Assembly (NCBI GenBank): GCA_029959615.1 | Contig: JASCOD010000014.1 | Span: 24,999 to 88,998, forward strand | Origin: Flavobacteriaceae bacterium PS02338 | GTDB taxonomy: Bacteria; Bacteroidota; Bacteroidia; Sphingobacteriales; Sphingobacteriaceae | Reading direction: 5' to 3' | Length of the DNA: 64,000 nucleotides | Shown here: one piece after another, positions 18,340 to 27,259 of the stretch | How the letters are laid out: each line of letters opens with the position of its first letter | Position numbering within the stretch: position 1 is the stretch's first letter | Notes under the pieces: generated by a model | What the model was told of the DNA's origin: nothing | Seen by the model: only the letters and a program-made list of their open reading frames with translations | Database searches by the model: none | Made by a program: the position numbers and the translations under genes

Positions 18340-19695
18340 ATGGCTCAATACGAATTGTTATTGCCTAAAATGGGAGAAAGTGTCGCCGAAGCAACCATTA
18401 TCAAATGGACTAAACAGCCTGGTGATCACATTGGCTTGGATGATACCATTTTAGAGATTGCCACTGATAAGGTAGATTCAGAAGTGCCTTCACCAGTGGA
18501 AGGTAAATTGGTGAAACATTTATTCGCAGCAGATGATGTGGTTCAGGTAGGTGCGGTGATTGCTATTATAGAGGTAGAAGGAGCTGGAGAAGTACAAGTT
18601 AAGGCTCCGGAGCCAGAAATAATTGTAGAAATAAAAGAGGAATCTGCTGTTGAAACTTCAATCCCAGGTATTGGTCAGTTACCAACAGAAACTAAAAACC
18701 TAGAGTTAACCAACGTCGATTTTAAATCATCAGATCGGTTCTATTCGCCTTTGGTAAGAAATATTGCCAAAGAAGAAGGAATTGCTATTGAAGAGCTAGA
18801 TAGTATCAAAGGTTCTGGCGCTGACGGTCGATTAACGAAAGAAGATTTACTTCAACATATTCAGGCAAAAAAAGGCGGAAGTCCTTCTAGAATTAGTGAT
18901 ACTTTGGTGCAAGCGAAAGTGGAGATAGCGCCTAGTCAAGAGAAGGTGTCATCACCGGCTCCGGTTGCTGCTAGTGTAAGCGGTAGTGATGAGATCATTG
19001 AAATGGATAGAATGCGTAAGCTTATTTCTGACCATATGGTGATGAGTAAGCAGACTTCACCTCACGTAACTTCTTTTGTAGAAGCTGATGTTACCAATTT
19101 AGTGCTGTGGCGTAACAAAGTGAAGAAAACTTTTGAGCAACGTGAAAATGAAAAAATTACTTTTACACCAATCTTTGTTGAAGCGGTAGCAAGAGCAATT
19201 AAAGATTTTCCAATGGTCAATGTTTCTGTAAATGGAACGCAAATCATCAAGAAGAAAGATATTAATATAGGGATGGCTGCAGCCTTACCGTCTGGGAATC
19301 TAATTGTACCGGTAATTAAAAATGCCGATCAATTAAATTTAGTAGGCTTAACTAAGGCTGTTAATGATTTAGCTAACAGAGCTCGTAATTCTAAATTAAA
19401 ACCAGATGAAACTCAAAATGGAACTTTCACGCTAACTAACGTAGGTTCTTTTGGTAATGTAATGGGTACGCCGATTATTAATCAACCTCAGGTAGCTATT
19501 TTGGCTGTTGGAGCGATAAAAAAGAAGCCCGCAGTTTTAGAAACGGAACATGGTGACGTAATTGCAATTAGACATATGATGTTCCTTTCTCTATCTTACG
19601 ATCATAGGGTGGTAGATGGCGCTTTAGGTGGTTCTTTTGTTCGCAGGGTAGCAGATTATCTAGAGAACTGGGATATCAATAGAGAAATATCGTAG
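18340..19695 (+). CDS. Dihydrolipoamide acyltransferase (E2) of a 2-oxo acid dehydrogenase
   Basis: 451 residues in the standard E2 order. A lipoyl domain covers 1-78, with lipoylated K44 in EIATDKVDSEV, then an acidic linker. The E1/E3-binding domain is at about 130-172 (YSPLVRNIAKEEGI, GSGADGRLTKEDLLQHI). The catalytic core is at about 222-451 with the active-site SYDHRVVDGALGG. It transfers acyl groups to CoA. The substrate (branched-chain 2-oxo acids, pyruvate or 2-oxoglutarate) cannot be decided here, since E1 and E3 genes are not adjacent. The single lipoyl domain favours branched-chain or 2-oxoglutarate complexes. Confidence 0.9.
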   Translation: MAQYELLLPKMGESVAEATIIKWTKQPGDHIGLDDTILEIATDKVDSEVPSPVEGKLVKHLFAADDVVQVGAVIAIIEVEGAGEVQVKAPEPEIIVEIKEESAVETSIPGIGQLPTETKNLELTNVDFKSSDRFYSPLVRNIAKEEGIAIEELDSIKGSGADGRLTKEDLLQHIQAKKGGSPSRISDTLVQAKVEIAPSQEKVSSPAPVAASVSGSDEIIEMDRMRKLISDHMVMSKQTSPHVTSFVEADVTNLVLWRNKVKKTFEQRENEKITFTPIFVEAVARAIKDFPMVNVSVNGTQIIKKKDINIGMAAALPSGNLIVPVIKNADQLNLVGLTKAVNDLANRARNSKLKPDETQNGTFTLTNVGSFGNVMGTPIINQPQVAILAVGAIKKKPAVLETEHGDVIAIRHMMFLSLSYDHRVVDGALGGSFVRRVADYLENWDINREIS

Positions 19696-19718
19696 ACTTC
19701 TATTTGAATGATATAAAT

Positions 19719-19752
19719 CGAGCTTCGCAGGGTTTTCTTGCGGAGCTTTTTT
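19719..19752 (+). terminator. Rho-independent terminator after the E2 gene
   Basis: AGCTTCGCAGG pairs with CTTGCGGAGCT across a short GTTTT-containing loop, with wobbles, followed by TTTTTTA. Confidence 0.75.
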
Positions 19753-19896
19753 ATTTTCAGCTAGAGATATGCACTTCTCGTTGTTGTAAATATAGGTAAA
19801 TGGGAAGTTTAAAGGTAGAAACCTGATTCTTCATGTGTATCTCTTTATGCTAAAATCTTATTTAGATAAGGCAAAATAGCGCAGTAGTACATGCTT

Positions 19897-19904
19897 TACC
19901 TTTG
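19897..19904 (+). promoter_or_regulatory. Candidate -7 boxes before the BNR-repeat gene
   Basis: TACCTTTG here and TATATTTG at 19907-19914 both match TAnnTTTG and lie 24-34 bases before the ATG at 19938. They argue against the in-frame TTG at 19902 as the start. Confidence 0.45.
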
Positions 19905-19937
19905 GTTATATTTGTTTTTGCTAACCAATTAACTCGT

Positions 19938-21743
19938 ATGAAGCTAAACATGATTCTAAAGCGATCTGCTAAAACATTTTTTGTATTATTCCTTCTGCTC
20001 TTTTTTGTTAACCCATCCTTTTCCCAAGTTAAATTTCCTGGAGTGGTGATTGTAGAAAGCAAAGATCCGTTTAAAGAAAGGATTTACTCGCCAAGCATCG
20101 TGATATTACCTGATGGCTCCTATGTCGTGTCGCAAGATATGTCTAAAGGCATAGGAATTCACAAAAGTACAGATAAGGGACTTACATGGAAGTTTATCAC
20201 TAAAATTGATATTGGACATTGGGGAGGACTTTTTGTACATAAGGGTATGCTTTACGTAATGGGTACAAGCAAGTCGTTTGGTGATGTAATCATTAGGAAA
20301 TCTACTGATGGTGGTAAGACCTGGACAGAAAGTATAGATGAAAATAGTGGTGTTATTTTTAAAGGTAGATACCATACGGCTCCAGTTCCAGTAGTTGTTC
20401 ACAATGGGCGCATCTGGCGTGCTTATGAAGAAACTCTAGGTGATGATCCAAACCGTGATTTCTATGCTTTAGTGATTTCTGCGCCTGTAGATGCCGATTT
20501 GTTGAAAGCCTCAAGCTGGACAAGATCGAATTCGATAAGATTTGAAGAAAAGTGGGTCAATGCTAAGCGCCCAAATTGGTTGGAAGGAAATATTGTAGTT
20601 ACGCCTGAAGGTAAATTGATAGATTTTATGAGATTGGAAACCTGGTTAGGTAAAGATCAGAAATATGAACTGGAAGGCGCAGCTGCAGGTAAACCACGAC
20701 ATGAAGTGGCTGCTGTAATTTCAGTTGCCGATGATGGAAAAAAAGTTTCTTTTGAAAATAAACCTTCAGAATATGTGCTCTTCCCTGGTGCCGAAACTAA
20801 GTTTACTATTCGATACGATTCATTGTCGCGTACCTATTGGACCGCAGTAAACAAGATTACTTACTTTGACAAGAAGTCCACCGAAACCTATAATGGAAAT
20901 TGGCACCAACGTAACTTGTTGGCACTTTATTCTTCAAAAGATTTGAAAAATTGGGAAGAAAAATATCACATAGTGAAATGGAATACGGGCACTCCTTTAA
21001 ATACTTGGGATGTGTTCGGCTTTCAATATGCCGATTGGCAATTTGAGGGTAATGATATCATTTTGGTGAGTAGAACTTCGTGGTACGGGGCTCGTTATCA
21101 TGATGCAAATATGATGACTTTTCATCGGATCAAAAATTTTAGAAATGTGAAGCTCTCGGAATCTCCATCCGATTTATATCCACTTACCATTACCAAGGAT
21201 ATTTTGACTTTCGATTTGAATAAAGCAGAAATAAATGGTAATGAAGTTAAACCTAGTTGGACAGAAAAGGGAATAAAATCAGCTATACTTAAAGTGGGTA
21301 AAGGTGCGCAACTAGAAAATAAAGGATCTGGTAGGTTATTGTTAAATGCTTTAAGGCCAAGTAAAATTAAAACACATGCTATAGATCGTGAGCAGTATGT
21401 TGACGTAGAAGTGTCGGCAGTAGAAGGATATAGATTAAATATCGCCAGTATAGATTTGAAGTTGGGTAAAAACTTGGAAGAAACAGTAAAGTCGAAATGG
21501 CATTTTAGTGTTGATGGCGGCAAGACGTTTAAAGAAATTACCAATTATGATTTTCCTTTAGCGCAGGTAAATGATCAAGGAACACCTCAGTCGAAACTTT
21601 ATTTGTGGGGTTACAAAGAATTACAGAATATAGACTCTAATCAGAAATTGATTTTAAGGATGTATTTCTTTGGTTATAATGATAAACAAATGCAGTTTTC
21701 AATCAACGATTACTTGAAAATTGGAGGAACTGTAACGAAATAG
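19938..21743 (+). CDS. Secreted BNR/Asp-box repeat protein (sialidase-like propeller)
   Basis: 601 residues from the ATG that begins a signal peptide (hydrophobic TFFVLFLLLFFVNPSFSQ). Asp-box motifs HKSTDKGLTWKF, RKSTDGGKTWTES and a late SVDGGKTFKE mark a beta-propeller covering most of the first 400 residues. The C-terminal about 190 residues (from the LYPLTITKDI region) form a beta-rich module. It is probably periplasmic or secreted and may bind or cleave a glycan. I see no complete sialidase arginine triad, so enzymatic activity is unproven. No glycan-utilisation genes flank it. Confidence 0.75.
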   Translation: MKLNMILKRSAKTFFVLFLLLFFVNPSFSQVKFPGVVIVESKDPFKERIYSPSIVILPDGSYVVSQDMSKGIGIHKSTDKGLTWKFITKIDIGHWGGLFVHKGMLYVMGTSKSFGDVIIRKSTDGGKTWTESIDENSGVIFKGRYHTAPVPVVVHNGRIWRAYEETLGDDPNRDFYALVISAPVDADLLKASSWTRSNSIRFEEKWVNAKRPNWLEGNIVVTPEGKLIDFMRLETWLGKDQKYELEGAAAGKPRHEVAAVISVADDGKKVSFENKPSEYVLFPGAETKFTIRYDSLSRTYWTAVNKITYFDKKSTETYNGNWHQRNLLALYSSKDLKNWEEKYHIVKWNTGTPLNTWDVFGFQYADWQFEGNDIILVSRTSWYGARYHDANMMTFHRIKNFRNVKLSESPSDLYPLTITKDILTFDLNKAEINGNEVKPSWTEKGIKSAILKVGKGAQLENKGSGRLLLNALRPSKIKTHAIDREQYVDVEVSAVEGYRLNIASIDLKLGKNLEETVKSKWHFSVDGGKTFKEITNYDFPLAQVNDQGTPQSKLYLWGYKELQNIDSNQKLILRMYFFGYNDKQMQFSINDYLKIGGTVTK

Positions 21744-21924
21744 GTGTTAGCCATAGATGCTTAATAAAATGTATTGGAAGCTTTTTAGCATCAACGTTCT
21801 TATCTAAAATAGTTAACAATAAAACTGCTGCTGACCTGTAGTGAAGAAGAAAGCTATGCGGTAAATATAAATTAGCATTCGGGAGAATTAATTCGCTGGC
21901 TAATCTTAAAAACATGTAAAACGT

Positions 21925-21948
21925 AAAAGCCCAGACATCCATCTGGGC
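21925..21948 (-). terminator. Terminator ending the metY-metX-hom operon
   Basis: On the minus strand, GCCCAGA and TCTGGGC form a stem around a 6-base loop, followed by TTTT. It lies about 33 bases after the hom stop and could also stop rightward transcription from the BNR gene. Confidence 0.75.
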
Positions 21949-21980
21949 ATTTTACTATCAAAACAAAACAATATAAAAAT

Positions 21981-23222
21981 TTAATTTGCAAGTATTGCTT
22001 CTTCGGCAATAGCCTTTATATTCTGCTCGCTATAAGTAATTCTACCAGTTTGAGCAATAAAAACATCCTTGTTTACCAAAATATCCTTATTCTCTAAAAG
22101 ACTTTTTAAAGTCACGTTTCCAATCACATATTTGTAATCATTACGAGAGAAACGTTCTGAAATATTCTCAACCTGTAGCTTCTCTACTGTATATTCATGT
22201 TGGTAGCGTAAATAAACTTCTAGGCTTACTTTATCGGTGTGTATTAAGCCATTTTTTTGATGGTATTTTTTGTATTCGTAGCGATAATCGTAGCGTAAAG
22301 CAGCAATATCTGAAAGTACAGCCGCACCTGTTGGATGGCCACCTGCTCCCTTACCAAAGAAGAATTGCTTATCGGCAAAGGCTGCTTGTACCGTTACACC
22401 ATTGTATTCATTTTCTACATTGTAAAGAAAATCATCACTTTTCACAAACTTAGGTAGCACAAAAGTAATTACCTGTTTAGTGCTAATTTTTCTTGTAGTT
22501 GGCACTAATTTGATCTTGTAGTTTTTCTCTTTGGCATATTGAATATCAGCATCGCTCAAATTCTGTATACCAATGTTCAAGATCTTATCAGGATTTAAAA
22601 ACAAACCATAAGCATGCGCTGTAGCAATGGTCAGTTTGAATTTAGGATCATATCCTCCAACATCTAAAATTGGATCGGTTTCCGCAAACCCTAAATCTTG
22701 CGCTTCTTTTAAAGCAGATTCGTAACTAGCTCCTTCGTTAAATATTTTAGAAAGAATATAATTAGATGAACCATTGAAAATTCCGCTAATGCCATGCAAC
22801 AACTCATTATCATAGTATTCTTCTAGGTTTCTTATAATTGGAATACTTCCGCAAACAGCACCTTCGTACAATAATGAAGTACCGTATTCTTCTTGTAAGT
22901 GAACTAACTCTTCTAAGTGAGTAGCAATCATTTTTTTATTCGCAGAAACTACGTTTTTGCCAGTAGTTAATGCTCTTTTTGTAATCTGATAAGCTGCATC
23001 AGCATCGTCAATTAGCTCAACAATAGTATTAATTTCTGGATTGTTTAATATCTCATCATGAGAGGTCGTGAAAAGATGTGCATCTAAAGTTCTTTTCTTT
23101 TCTGGGTTTTTGATGGCGATTTTAACCACCTCAAGATTTAGGTTTTGTGCTTTGATAATATCATGCAAGCCTTGGCCAACAACGCCAAATCCAAATAATC
23201 CTATTTTAAGTTTCTTACTCAT
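21981..23222 (-). CDS. hom: Homoserine dehydrogenase
   Basis: Reduces aspartate semialdehyde to homoserine, feeding metX next to it. 413 residues: Rossmann motif GLFGFGVVGQGL at about 8-19, SANKKMIATH, catalytic region YEGAVCGSIPIIRNLEEY and FAETDPILDVGGYDPKFKL. The last about 90 residues (after SLEVYLRY) sit where an ACT domain usually lies, but do not look like a clear one, so allosteric control may be lost. Placement behind the SAM-responsive leader suggests a copy dedicated to methionine. It is third in the leftward operon, 100 bases after metX. Confidence 0.92.
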   Translation of the reverse strand: MSKKLKIGLFGFGVVGQGLHDIIKAQNLNLEVVKIAIKNPEKKRTLDAHLFTTSHDEILNNPEINTIVELIDDADAAYQITKRALTTGKNVVSANKKMIATHLEELVHLQEEYGTSLLYEGAVCGSIPIIRNLEEYYDNELLHGISGIFNGSSNYILSKIFNEGASYESALKEAQDLGFAETDPILDVGGYDPKFKLTIATAHAYGLFLNPDKILNIGIQNLSDADIQYAKEKNYKIKLVPTTRKISTKQVITFVLPKFVKSDDFLYNVENEYNGVTVQAAFADKQFFFGKGAGGHPTGAAVLSDIAALRYDYRYEYKKYHQKNGLIHTDKVSLEVYLRYQHEYTVEKLQVENISERFSRNDYKYVIGNVTLKSLLENKDILVNKDVFIAQTGRITYSEQNIKAIAEEAILAN

Positions 23223-23322
23223 GTGTTTTAAAGGTATTGAGTTTGGCGTTTGGCTATGTTTTGTAAGCGCTAAACTCTTTTTGCTAAGGTGTTTGCTATT
23301 TTAACTTTTCGCTTTTAACTTT

Positions 23323-24390
23323 TTAAGCGATGTGTTGTAGTTTAATTACTTTTTTGTTTTTGCTGGCACTTTCTTTCAGGAAATGCCCAATAATATTAGT
23401 CAACTTATCAGTCTCTATTAAGAAACCGTCATGACCATAAGCACATTTAATACTCGCAAACTGAGCATCATCAATGTGTTTCGCCAAAAACTGTTGCTCG
23501 GTAATAGGGAAGAGGATATCGTTTTCTATGCCTATTACTAATGTGTTTGCTTTAATTAGTTTCAATGCCTCTGCAATGCTTTTTCTTCCTCTACCCACGT
23601 TGTGACTATCCATAGCTTTGCTTAAATACCAATAGCTGTAGGCATTAAAGCGTTTGCACAATTTTTCTCCTTGATAGTTTTGGTAGGATGATGCCCTGAA
23701 ATCTGTCACTTTATCATTTACACTTTCCAATTGAGTTTCATTGTAAGCTTCATAAGTTCTGTATGATAGCAAAGCAATACTTCTCGCAGTTTTCAAACCT
23801 TTTAATCCGCCATCTGGTTGGTTAGCATAAAATGTCCGATCGGTAGCAATTGCTAAACGCTGACTTTCATTAAATGCAATTCCCCAAGGAGAATGAGCAG
23901 CATTTGTTGCTACCAAAATCAGGTTCTCAATTTCAGTTTTACCTGCAATAGACCATTCTAGAGCTTGCTGGCCGCCCAACGAACCACCAATTAATACTTT
24001 AACCTGTTTAATACCCAAATGGTCTGCCAACAATTGATGTATGGATGCCAAATCTCTAATGCTAAACTCCGGAAAAGCTAAATAGTAAGGCTGACCAGTA
24101 GTAGGATTGATACTTAGTGGATTTGTAGTGCCATAATTCGATCCCAAAATGTTGGCACATATAATAAAATGCTCTTCGGGATTAAATAAGTTTTTAGTGC
24201 CAAATAAGCCTTTCCACCAATCTAATACATCTGCATTTGCTGTTAGCGCATGACAAGCCCAAATTACATTATCTTTTTTTGCATTTAAGGTACCATAAGT
24301 TTGATATGCAATTTCGAGATTGCGGAGTTTTTTCCCGCTCTCTAGCTTGAATACTTTGGGATATTTATAGTTTAATGAAGTACTACTCAT
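23323..24390 (-). CDS. metX: Homoserine O-acetyltransferase
   Basis: Transfers an acetyl group from acetyl-CoA to homoserine in methionine synthesis. 355 residues of the alpha/beta-hydrolase fold: WACHALTANADV, nucleophile elbow GGSLGGQQALEW, Asp in VIGIENDILFP and His in YGHDGFL. It lies 30 bases downstream of metY, and its product O-acetylhomoserine is the metY substrate. An O-succinyltransferase activity in the MetX family cannot be ruled out by eye. Confidence 0.93.
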   Translation of the reverse strand: MSSTSLNYKYPKVFKLESGKKLRNLEIAYQTYGTLNAKKDNVIWACHALTANADVLDWWKGLFGTKNLFNPEEHFIICANILGSNYGTTNPLSINPTTGQPYYLAFPEFSIRDLASIHQLLADHLGIKQVKVLIGGSLGGQQALEWSIAGKTEIENLILVATNAAHSPWGIAFNESQRLAIATDRTFYANQPDGGLKGLKTARSIALLSYRTYEAYNETQLESVNDKVTDFRASSYQNYQGEKLCKRFNAYSYWYLSKAMDSHNVGRGRKSIAEALKLIKANTLVIGIENDILFPITEQQFLAKHIDDAQFASIKCAYGHDGFLIETDKLTNIIGHFLKESASKNKKVIKLQHIA

Positions 24391-24420
24391 TGTTGGGTTG
24401 TTGTTGGTTGTGGTGTTGTT

Positions 24421-25722
24421 TTAGTTTAAGGAAGCAAGCGCTTGTTCAAAATCGGCTTTAATGTCATCTATATGCTCAATACCTACAGAAACTCTTAACA
24501 GATTTGGTGTTACACCAGCGGCTAATTGCTCTGCATCAGACAATTGTTGATGCGTAGTTGCTGCAGGTTGAATAATCAATGTTTTAGCGTCGCCAACGTT
24601 AGCCAAATGACTTACCAATTTTAAGTTGTCTACTACTTTAATTGCATTCTCTTTACTGCCTTTAACCTCAAAGCTTAGTACTGCCCCAAATCCGTTTGAT
24701 AAATATTTTTTCGCATTTGCGTGATATGGGCTGCTTTCTAAACCAGGATAATTTACTTTAATAACTGCCGGATGATTTTCTAACCATTTAGCCAAAGCCA
24801 ATGCATTTTCTACGTGGCGTTGAACTCTTAACGATAAAGTTTCTAATCCCTGTAACAACAAGAAGGAATTGAATGGTGATTGCGAAGCTCCGAAATCTCT
24901 TAATCCTTCAACGCGTGCTCTGATAATGAATTGAATATTTCCAAAAGGACCATTTTGCCCAAAAACATCATTAAATACTAAACCGTGGTAACCTTCTGAT
25001 GGTTCTGTAAACGCTGGGAATTTACCATTACCCCAATTGTAGTTTCCACCGTCAACAATTACACCACCAATGCTAGTGCCGTGGCCGCCAATCCATTTGG
25101 TGGCAGATTCTACAACTACGTTTGCGCCATGTTCCAATGGTTTGAATAGATATCCTGCAGCGCCAAATGTATTATCTACAATTAAAGGTAAATCATGTTT
25201 TTTGGCGATGGCAGCAATTTGTTCGAAATCGATGATACTAAAAGATGGATTACCAATGGTTTCTAGATAAAGCGCTTTTGTATTTTCGTCAATTTTAGCT
25301 TCAAAATCTGATGGATTATCACCATCCGCAAATTTTACGCTAATACCTAAACGTTTAAAAGCAACTTTAAACTGATTATAAGAACCACCGTACAAGTGAC
25401 TAGATGAAACAAAATTATCTCCAGCTTGTAAGATGTTATTTAACGCAATAAATTGTGCCGCTTGTCCTGACGCTACTGCTAATGCCGCTACTCCGCCTTC
25501 CAAAGCTGCAATGCGCTTTTCGAAGACATCCGTAGTAGGGTTCATGATGCGGGTATAAATATTTCCGAACTCTTTTAAAGCAAAAAGATTTGCACCGTGT
25601 TCCGAATTTTTAAAGCCATATGAAGTAGTTTGGTATAGAGGAACTGCTCTTGAACCAGTTGTTGGATCGATTTCTTGTCCTGCGTGTATCTGTAGTGTTT
25701 CGAATTTATGATTTTGTGACAT
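24421..25722 (-). CDS. metY: O-acetylhomoserine sulfhydrylase
   Basis: A PLP enzyme making homocysteine from O-acetylhomoserine and sulfide. 433 residues, longer than cystathionine-type relatives, as usual for MetY. The PLP lysine lies in VVESATKWIGGHGTSIGG. YTRIMNPTTDVFEKRIAALE is the cofactor and substrate region, and the C-terminus reads LLRVSVGIEHIDDIKADF. It is first in the metY-metX-hom operon behind a SAM-I riboswitch and a Met/Cys-rich leader ORF. The AAAATCGTAAATCT motif (25739-25752, minus strand) ends 16 bases before its ATG. Confidence 0.94.
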   Translation of the reverse strand: MSQNHKFETLQIHAGQEIDPTTGSRAVPLYQTTSYGFKNSEHGANLFALKEFGNIYTRIMNPTTDVFEKRIAALEGGVAALAVASGQAAQFIALNNILQAGDNFVSSSHLYGGSYNQFKVAFKRLGISVKFADGDNPSDFEAKIDENTKALYLETIGNPSFSIIDFEQIAAIAKKHDLPLIVDNTFGAAGYLFKPLEHGANVVVESATKWIGGHGTSIGGVIVDGGNYNWGNGKFPAFTEPSEGYHGLVFNDVFGQNGPFGNIQFIIRARVEGLRDFGASQSPFNSFLLLQGLETLSLRVQRHVENALALAKWLENHPAVIKVNYPGLESSPYHANAKKYLSNGFGAVLSFEVKGSKENAIKVVDNLKLVSHLANVGDAKTLIIQPAATTHQQLSDAEQLAAGVTPNLLRVSVGIEHIDDIKADFEQALASLN

Positions 25723-25738
25723 GTGATTTTGCGGTTTT

Positions 25739-25752
25739 AGATTTACGATTTT
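25739..25752 (-). repeat. Short motif AAAATCGTAAATCT before metY
   Basis: Reads AAAATCGTAAATCT on the minus strand, 16 bases before the metY ATG. It is identical to the copies at 9038-9051 and 49037-49050. Confidence 0.7.
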
Positions 25753-25858
25753 GGATTTGACTTAAGCCTAGGTTTTAGGTGTATAGTGACGTTGCGTATC
25801 CCGATTTATCGGGACCTTCCTAGTTTGAAGAAGATTACAAAATGGAAGTTTTTTAGGA

Positions 25859-25993
25859 CTAGTATATGCTACAGCACATACAAATCATCAATTGCATGGT
25901 ATTGCAACTGTGAATAGTAGGGATATAAATTACATTGCTGTCGACCTGTTCGGGAAACGTGTTTCTTGAAGAAAAAGAATTAATTAGTTTCAT
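25859..25993 (-). CDS. Putative Met/Cys-rich leader peptide ORF between riboswitch and metY, 44 residues
   Basis: ATG to TAG on the minus strand, starting eight bases after the riboswitch P1 helix and ending 136 bases before metY. The peptide begins MKLINSFSSRNTF and ends CNTMQLMICMCCSIY. Seven of the 12 residues at positions 30-41 are Cys (four) or Met (three), followed by SIY and stop. That clustering just before the stop, in front of genes for methionine synthesis, resembles amino-acid-sensing leader peptides. No clear terminator/antiterminator pair is visible downstream, so the mechanism is open. I infer translation from position and composition only. Confidence 0.6.
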   Translation of the reverse strand: MKLINSFSSRNTFPEQVDSNVIYIPTIHSCNTMQLMICMCCSIY

Positions 25994-26000
25994 CTTATTA

Positions 26001-26108
26001 ATTTATATTTCCAAAATGCACCATGCAATTTGGTCAGGAATTGGCACCTTCTCTTTTTGAGGGTTGCCAGTGGGTCAGTGAGCCTGTCTCTCGCCACTTC
26101 TTTATAAA
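26001..26108 (-). ncRNA. SAM-I (S-box) riboswitch controlling metY-metX-hom
   Basis: On the minus strand, the SAM-I core is readable: GAGAGACAGGCTC, then TGACCCACTGGCAACC and GGTGCCAATTCC. P1 can form between ATTTATA-type sequence at about 26101-26108 and TATAAAT at about 26001-26007. High SAM should lower expression of the methionine operon. No hairpin followed by a T-run was seen immediately downstream, so control is probably not by a standard terminator. The leader ORF at 25993 starts right after P1, so access to its start could be the regulated step. Confidence 0.92.
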
Positions 26109-26245
26109 TCAATAACCTTATTAGGTGATTGACTTTTATTTGGTATTCCAAATAATGTTTCAAATATAGGCTGTTTTTTGTTTTAATGCAAAATAAAATT
26201 TTGAATAATATTTATATCGTTGATTTTCAGTTGTTTGTTTTAGGC
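26109..26245. promoter_or_regulatory. Upstream part of the metY/cysE divergent intergenic region
   Basis: AT-rich sequence between the riboswitch and the repeat at 26246. It must contain the leftward promoter for the riboswitch transcript. No clear -7 box on the minus strand could be assigned by eye. Confidence 0.35.
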
Positions 26246-26313
26246 TTAACACAGGTGCACAGATAAATAGTTTTTATAATTCTATCTATATTACCTGTGT
26301 GTCTGTGGCTAAA
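26246..26313. repeat. Degenerate inverted repeat (CACAG-TGCACAGAT type)
   Basis: Left arm ACACAGGTGCACAGATAAAT and right arm TTACCTGTGTGTCTGTGGC. The word resembles the cleaner palindrome at 51088-51143 (CACAGATGCACAGAT). Confidence 0.55.
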
Positions 26314-26360
26314 AAGACATTAGGATGTATTTAATGTTTATCAGCAGCAGAATAAAATAC

Positions 26361-26368
26361 TAACTTTG
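26361..26368 (+). promoter_or_regulatory. Candidate -7 box (TAACTTTG) before cysE
   Basis: A TAnnTTTG match 26 bases before the TTG start of cysE, giving a short leader. The -33 element is not clear. Confidence 0.55.
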
Positions 26369-26394
26369 TAGACTTACTATATATTATTAAAATA

Positions 26395-27201
26395 TTGAAT
26401 ACCGAATTTCTAAATAGCATTATACAACGTCAAAATCAGCAACAGGTTGTACCTTCTAATCAGATGATTGCGAATTGGGCGCAGTCTTTATTGAATTTGA
26501 TTTTTCCTGAAAGAGGAGCCTCTACAAATTACAATCAGGATGTATTGAAAGGTGTTTTCTTTGAGCTGAAAGAAGAGCTGCAGCTGATATTAAAATCCAC
26601 TAAGGCTTGTAATAAAAACCAGTATAAGGAAATTGCTGAGACATTTTTCAATGGTTTGCCCGAAGTTTACAGAAAGCTAAATACAGATTTGATTTCCATT
26701 GTAGAAGGTGACCCCGCCGCTAAAAGTGAATTTGAAATTATCAGATGTTATCCAGGTTTTTTCGCCATTGCGATGTATCGTTTTGCACATGAATTACATT
26801 TATTAGATGTGCCGCACATTCCTCGTATTATTACAGAATACGCTCATACCGTAACGGGAATTGATATCCATCCGGCAGCAGAAATTGGAGAGTATTTATA
26901 TATCGACCACGGTACAGGTTTGGTTATTGGTGAGACGACAGTGATTGGCAACCATGTAAAATTATACCAAGGAGTAACTTTAGGTGCATTGAGTGTGGAT
27001 AAATCTAAGTCTAACTCTAAGCGACACCCAACAATTGGAAACCATGTAATTATCTATTCTGGAGCAACTATTTTAGGTGGAGAAACCTTTATTGGCGACC
27101 ACAGCATAATTGGAGGTAATGTTTGGTTGACGAAAAGTGTGCCTCAGGGCTCAACGGTTTATCATCAAGCAGAGATTAAAATTAAAGAGAAGGATAGTTG
27201 A
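26395..27201 (+). CDS. cysE: Serine O-acetyltransferase
   Basis: Acetylates serine for cysteine synthesis. 268 residues from a TTG start (MNTEFLNSIIQRQNQQ); no ATG fits upstream of the conserved region. A helical N-terminal domain covers about 1-140, then left-handed hexapeptide repeats (GIDIHPAAEIGEYLYIDHGT, GVTLGALSVDK, GATILGGETFIGDHSIIGG). The DHGTG and acetyl-CoA-site features match the family. cysM follows 58 bases later. Confidence 0.93.
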   Translation: MNTEFLNSIIQRQNQQQVVPSNQMIANWAQSLLNLIFPERGASTNYNQDVLKGVFFELKEELQLILKSTKACNKNQYKEIAETFFNGLPEVYRKLNTDLISIVEGDPAAKSEFEIIRCYPGFFAIAMYRFAHELHLLDVPHIPRIITEYAHTVTGIDIHPAAEIGEYLYIDHGTGLVIGETTVIGNHVKLYQGVTLGALSVDKSKSNSKRHPTIGNHVIIYSGATILGGETFIGDHSIIGGNVWLTKSVPQGSTVYHQAEIKIKEKDS

Positions 27202-27259
27202 TGGTTAATAGTTTTGGACTACCTACGAAATCTCCTAATCTGTGAAATTATATTAAAAA

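Noticed and set aside
19938..21743. True sialidase call for the BNR protein
   Set aside because: Asp boxes are clear, but the arginine triad and FRIP-type motif were not seen.
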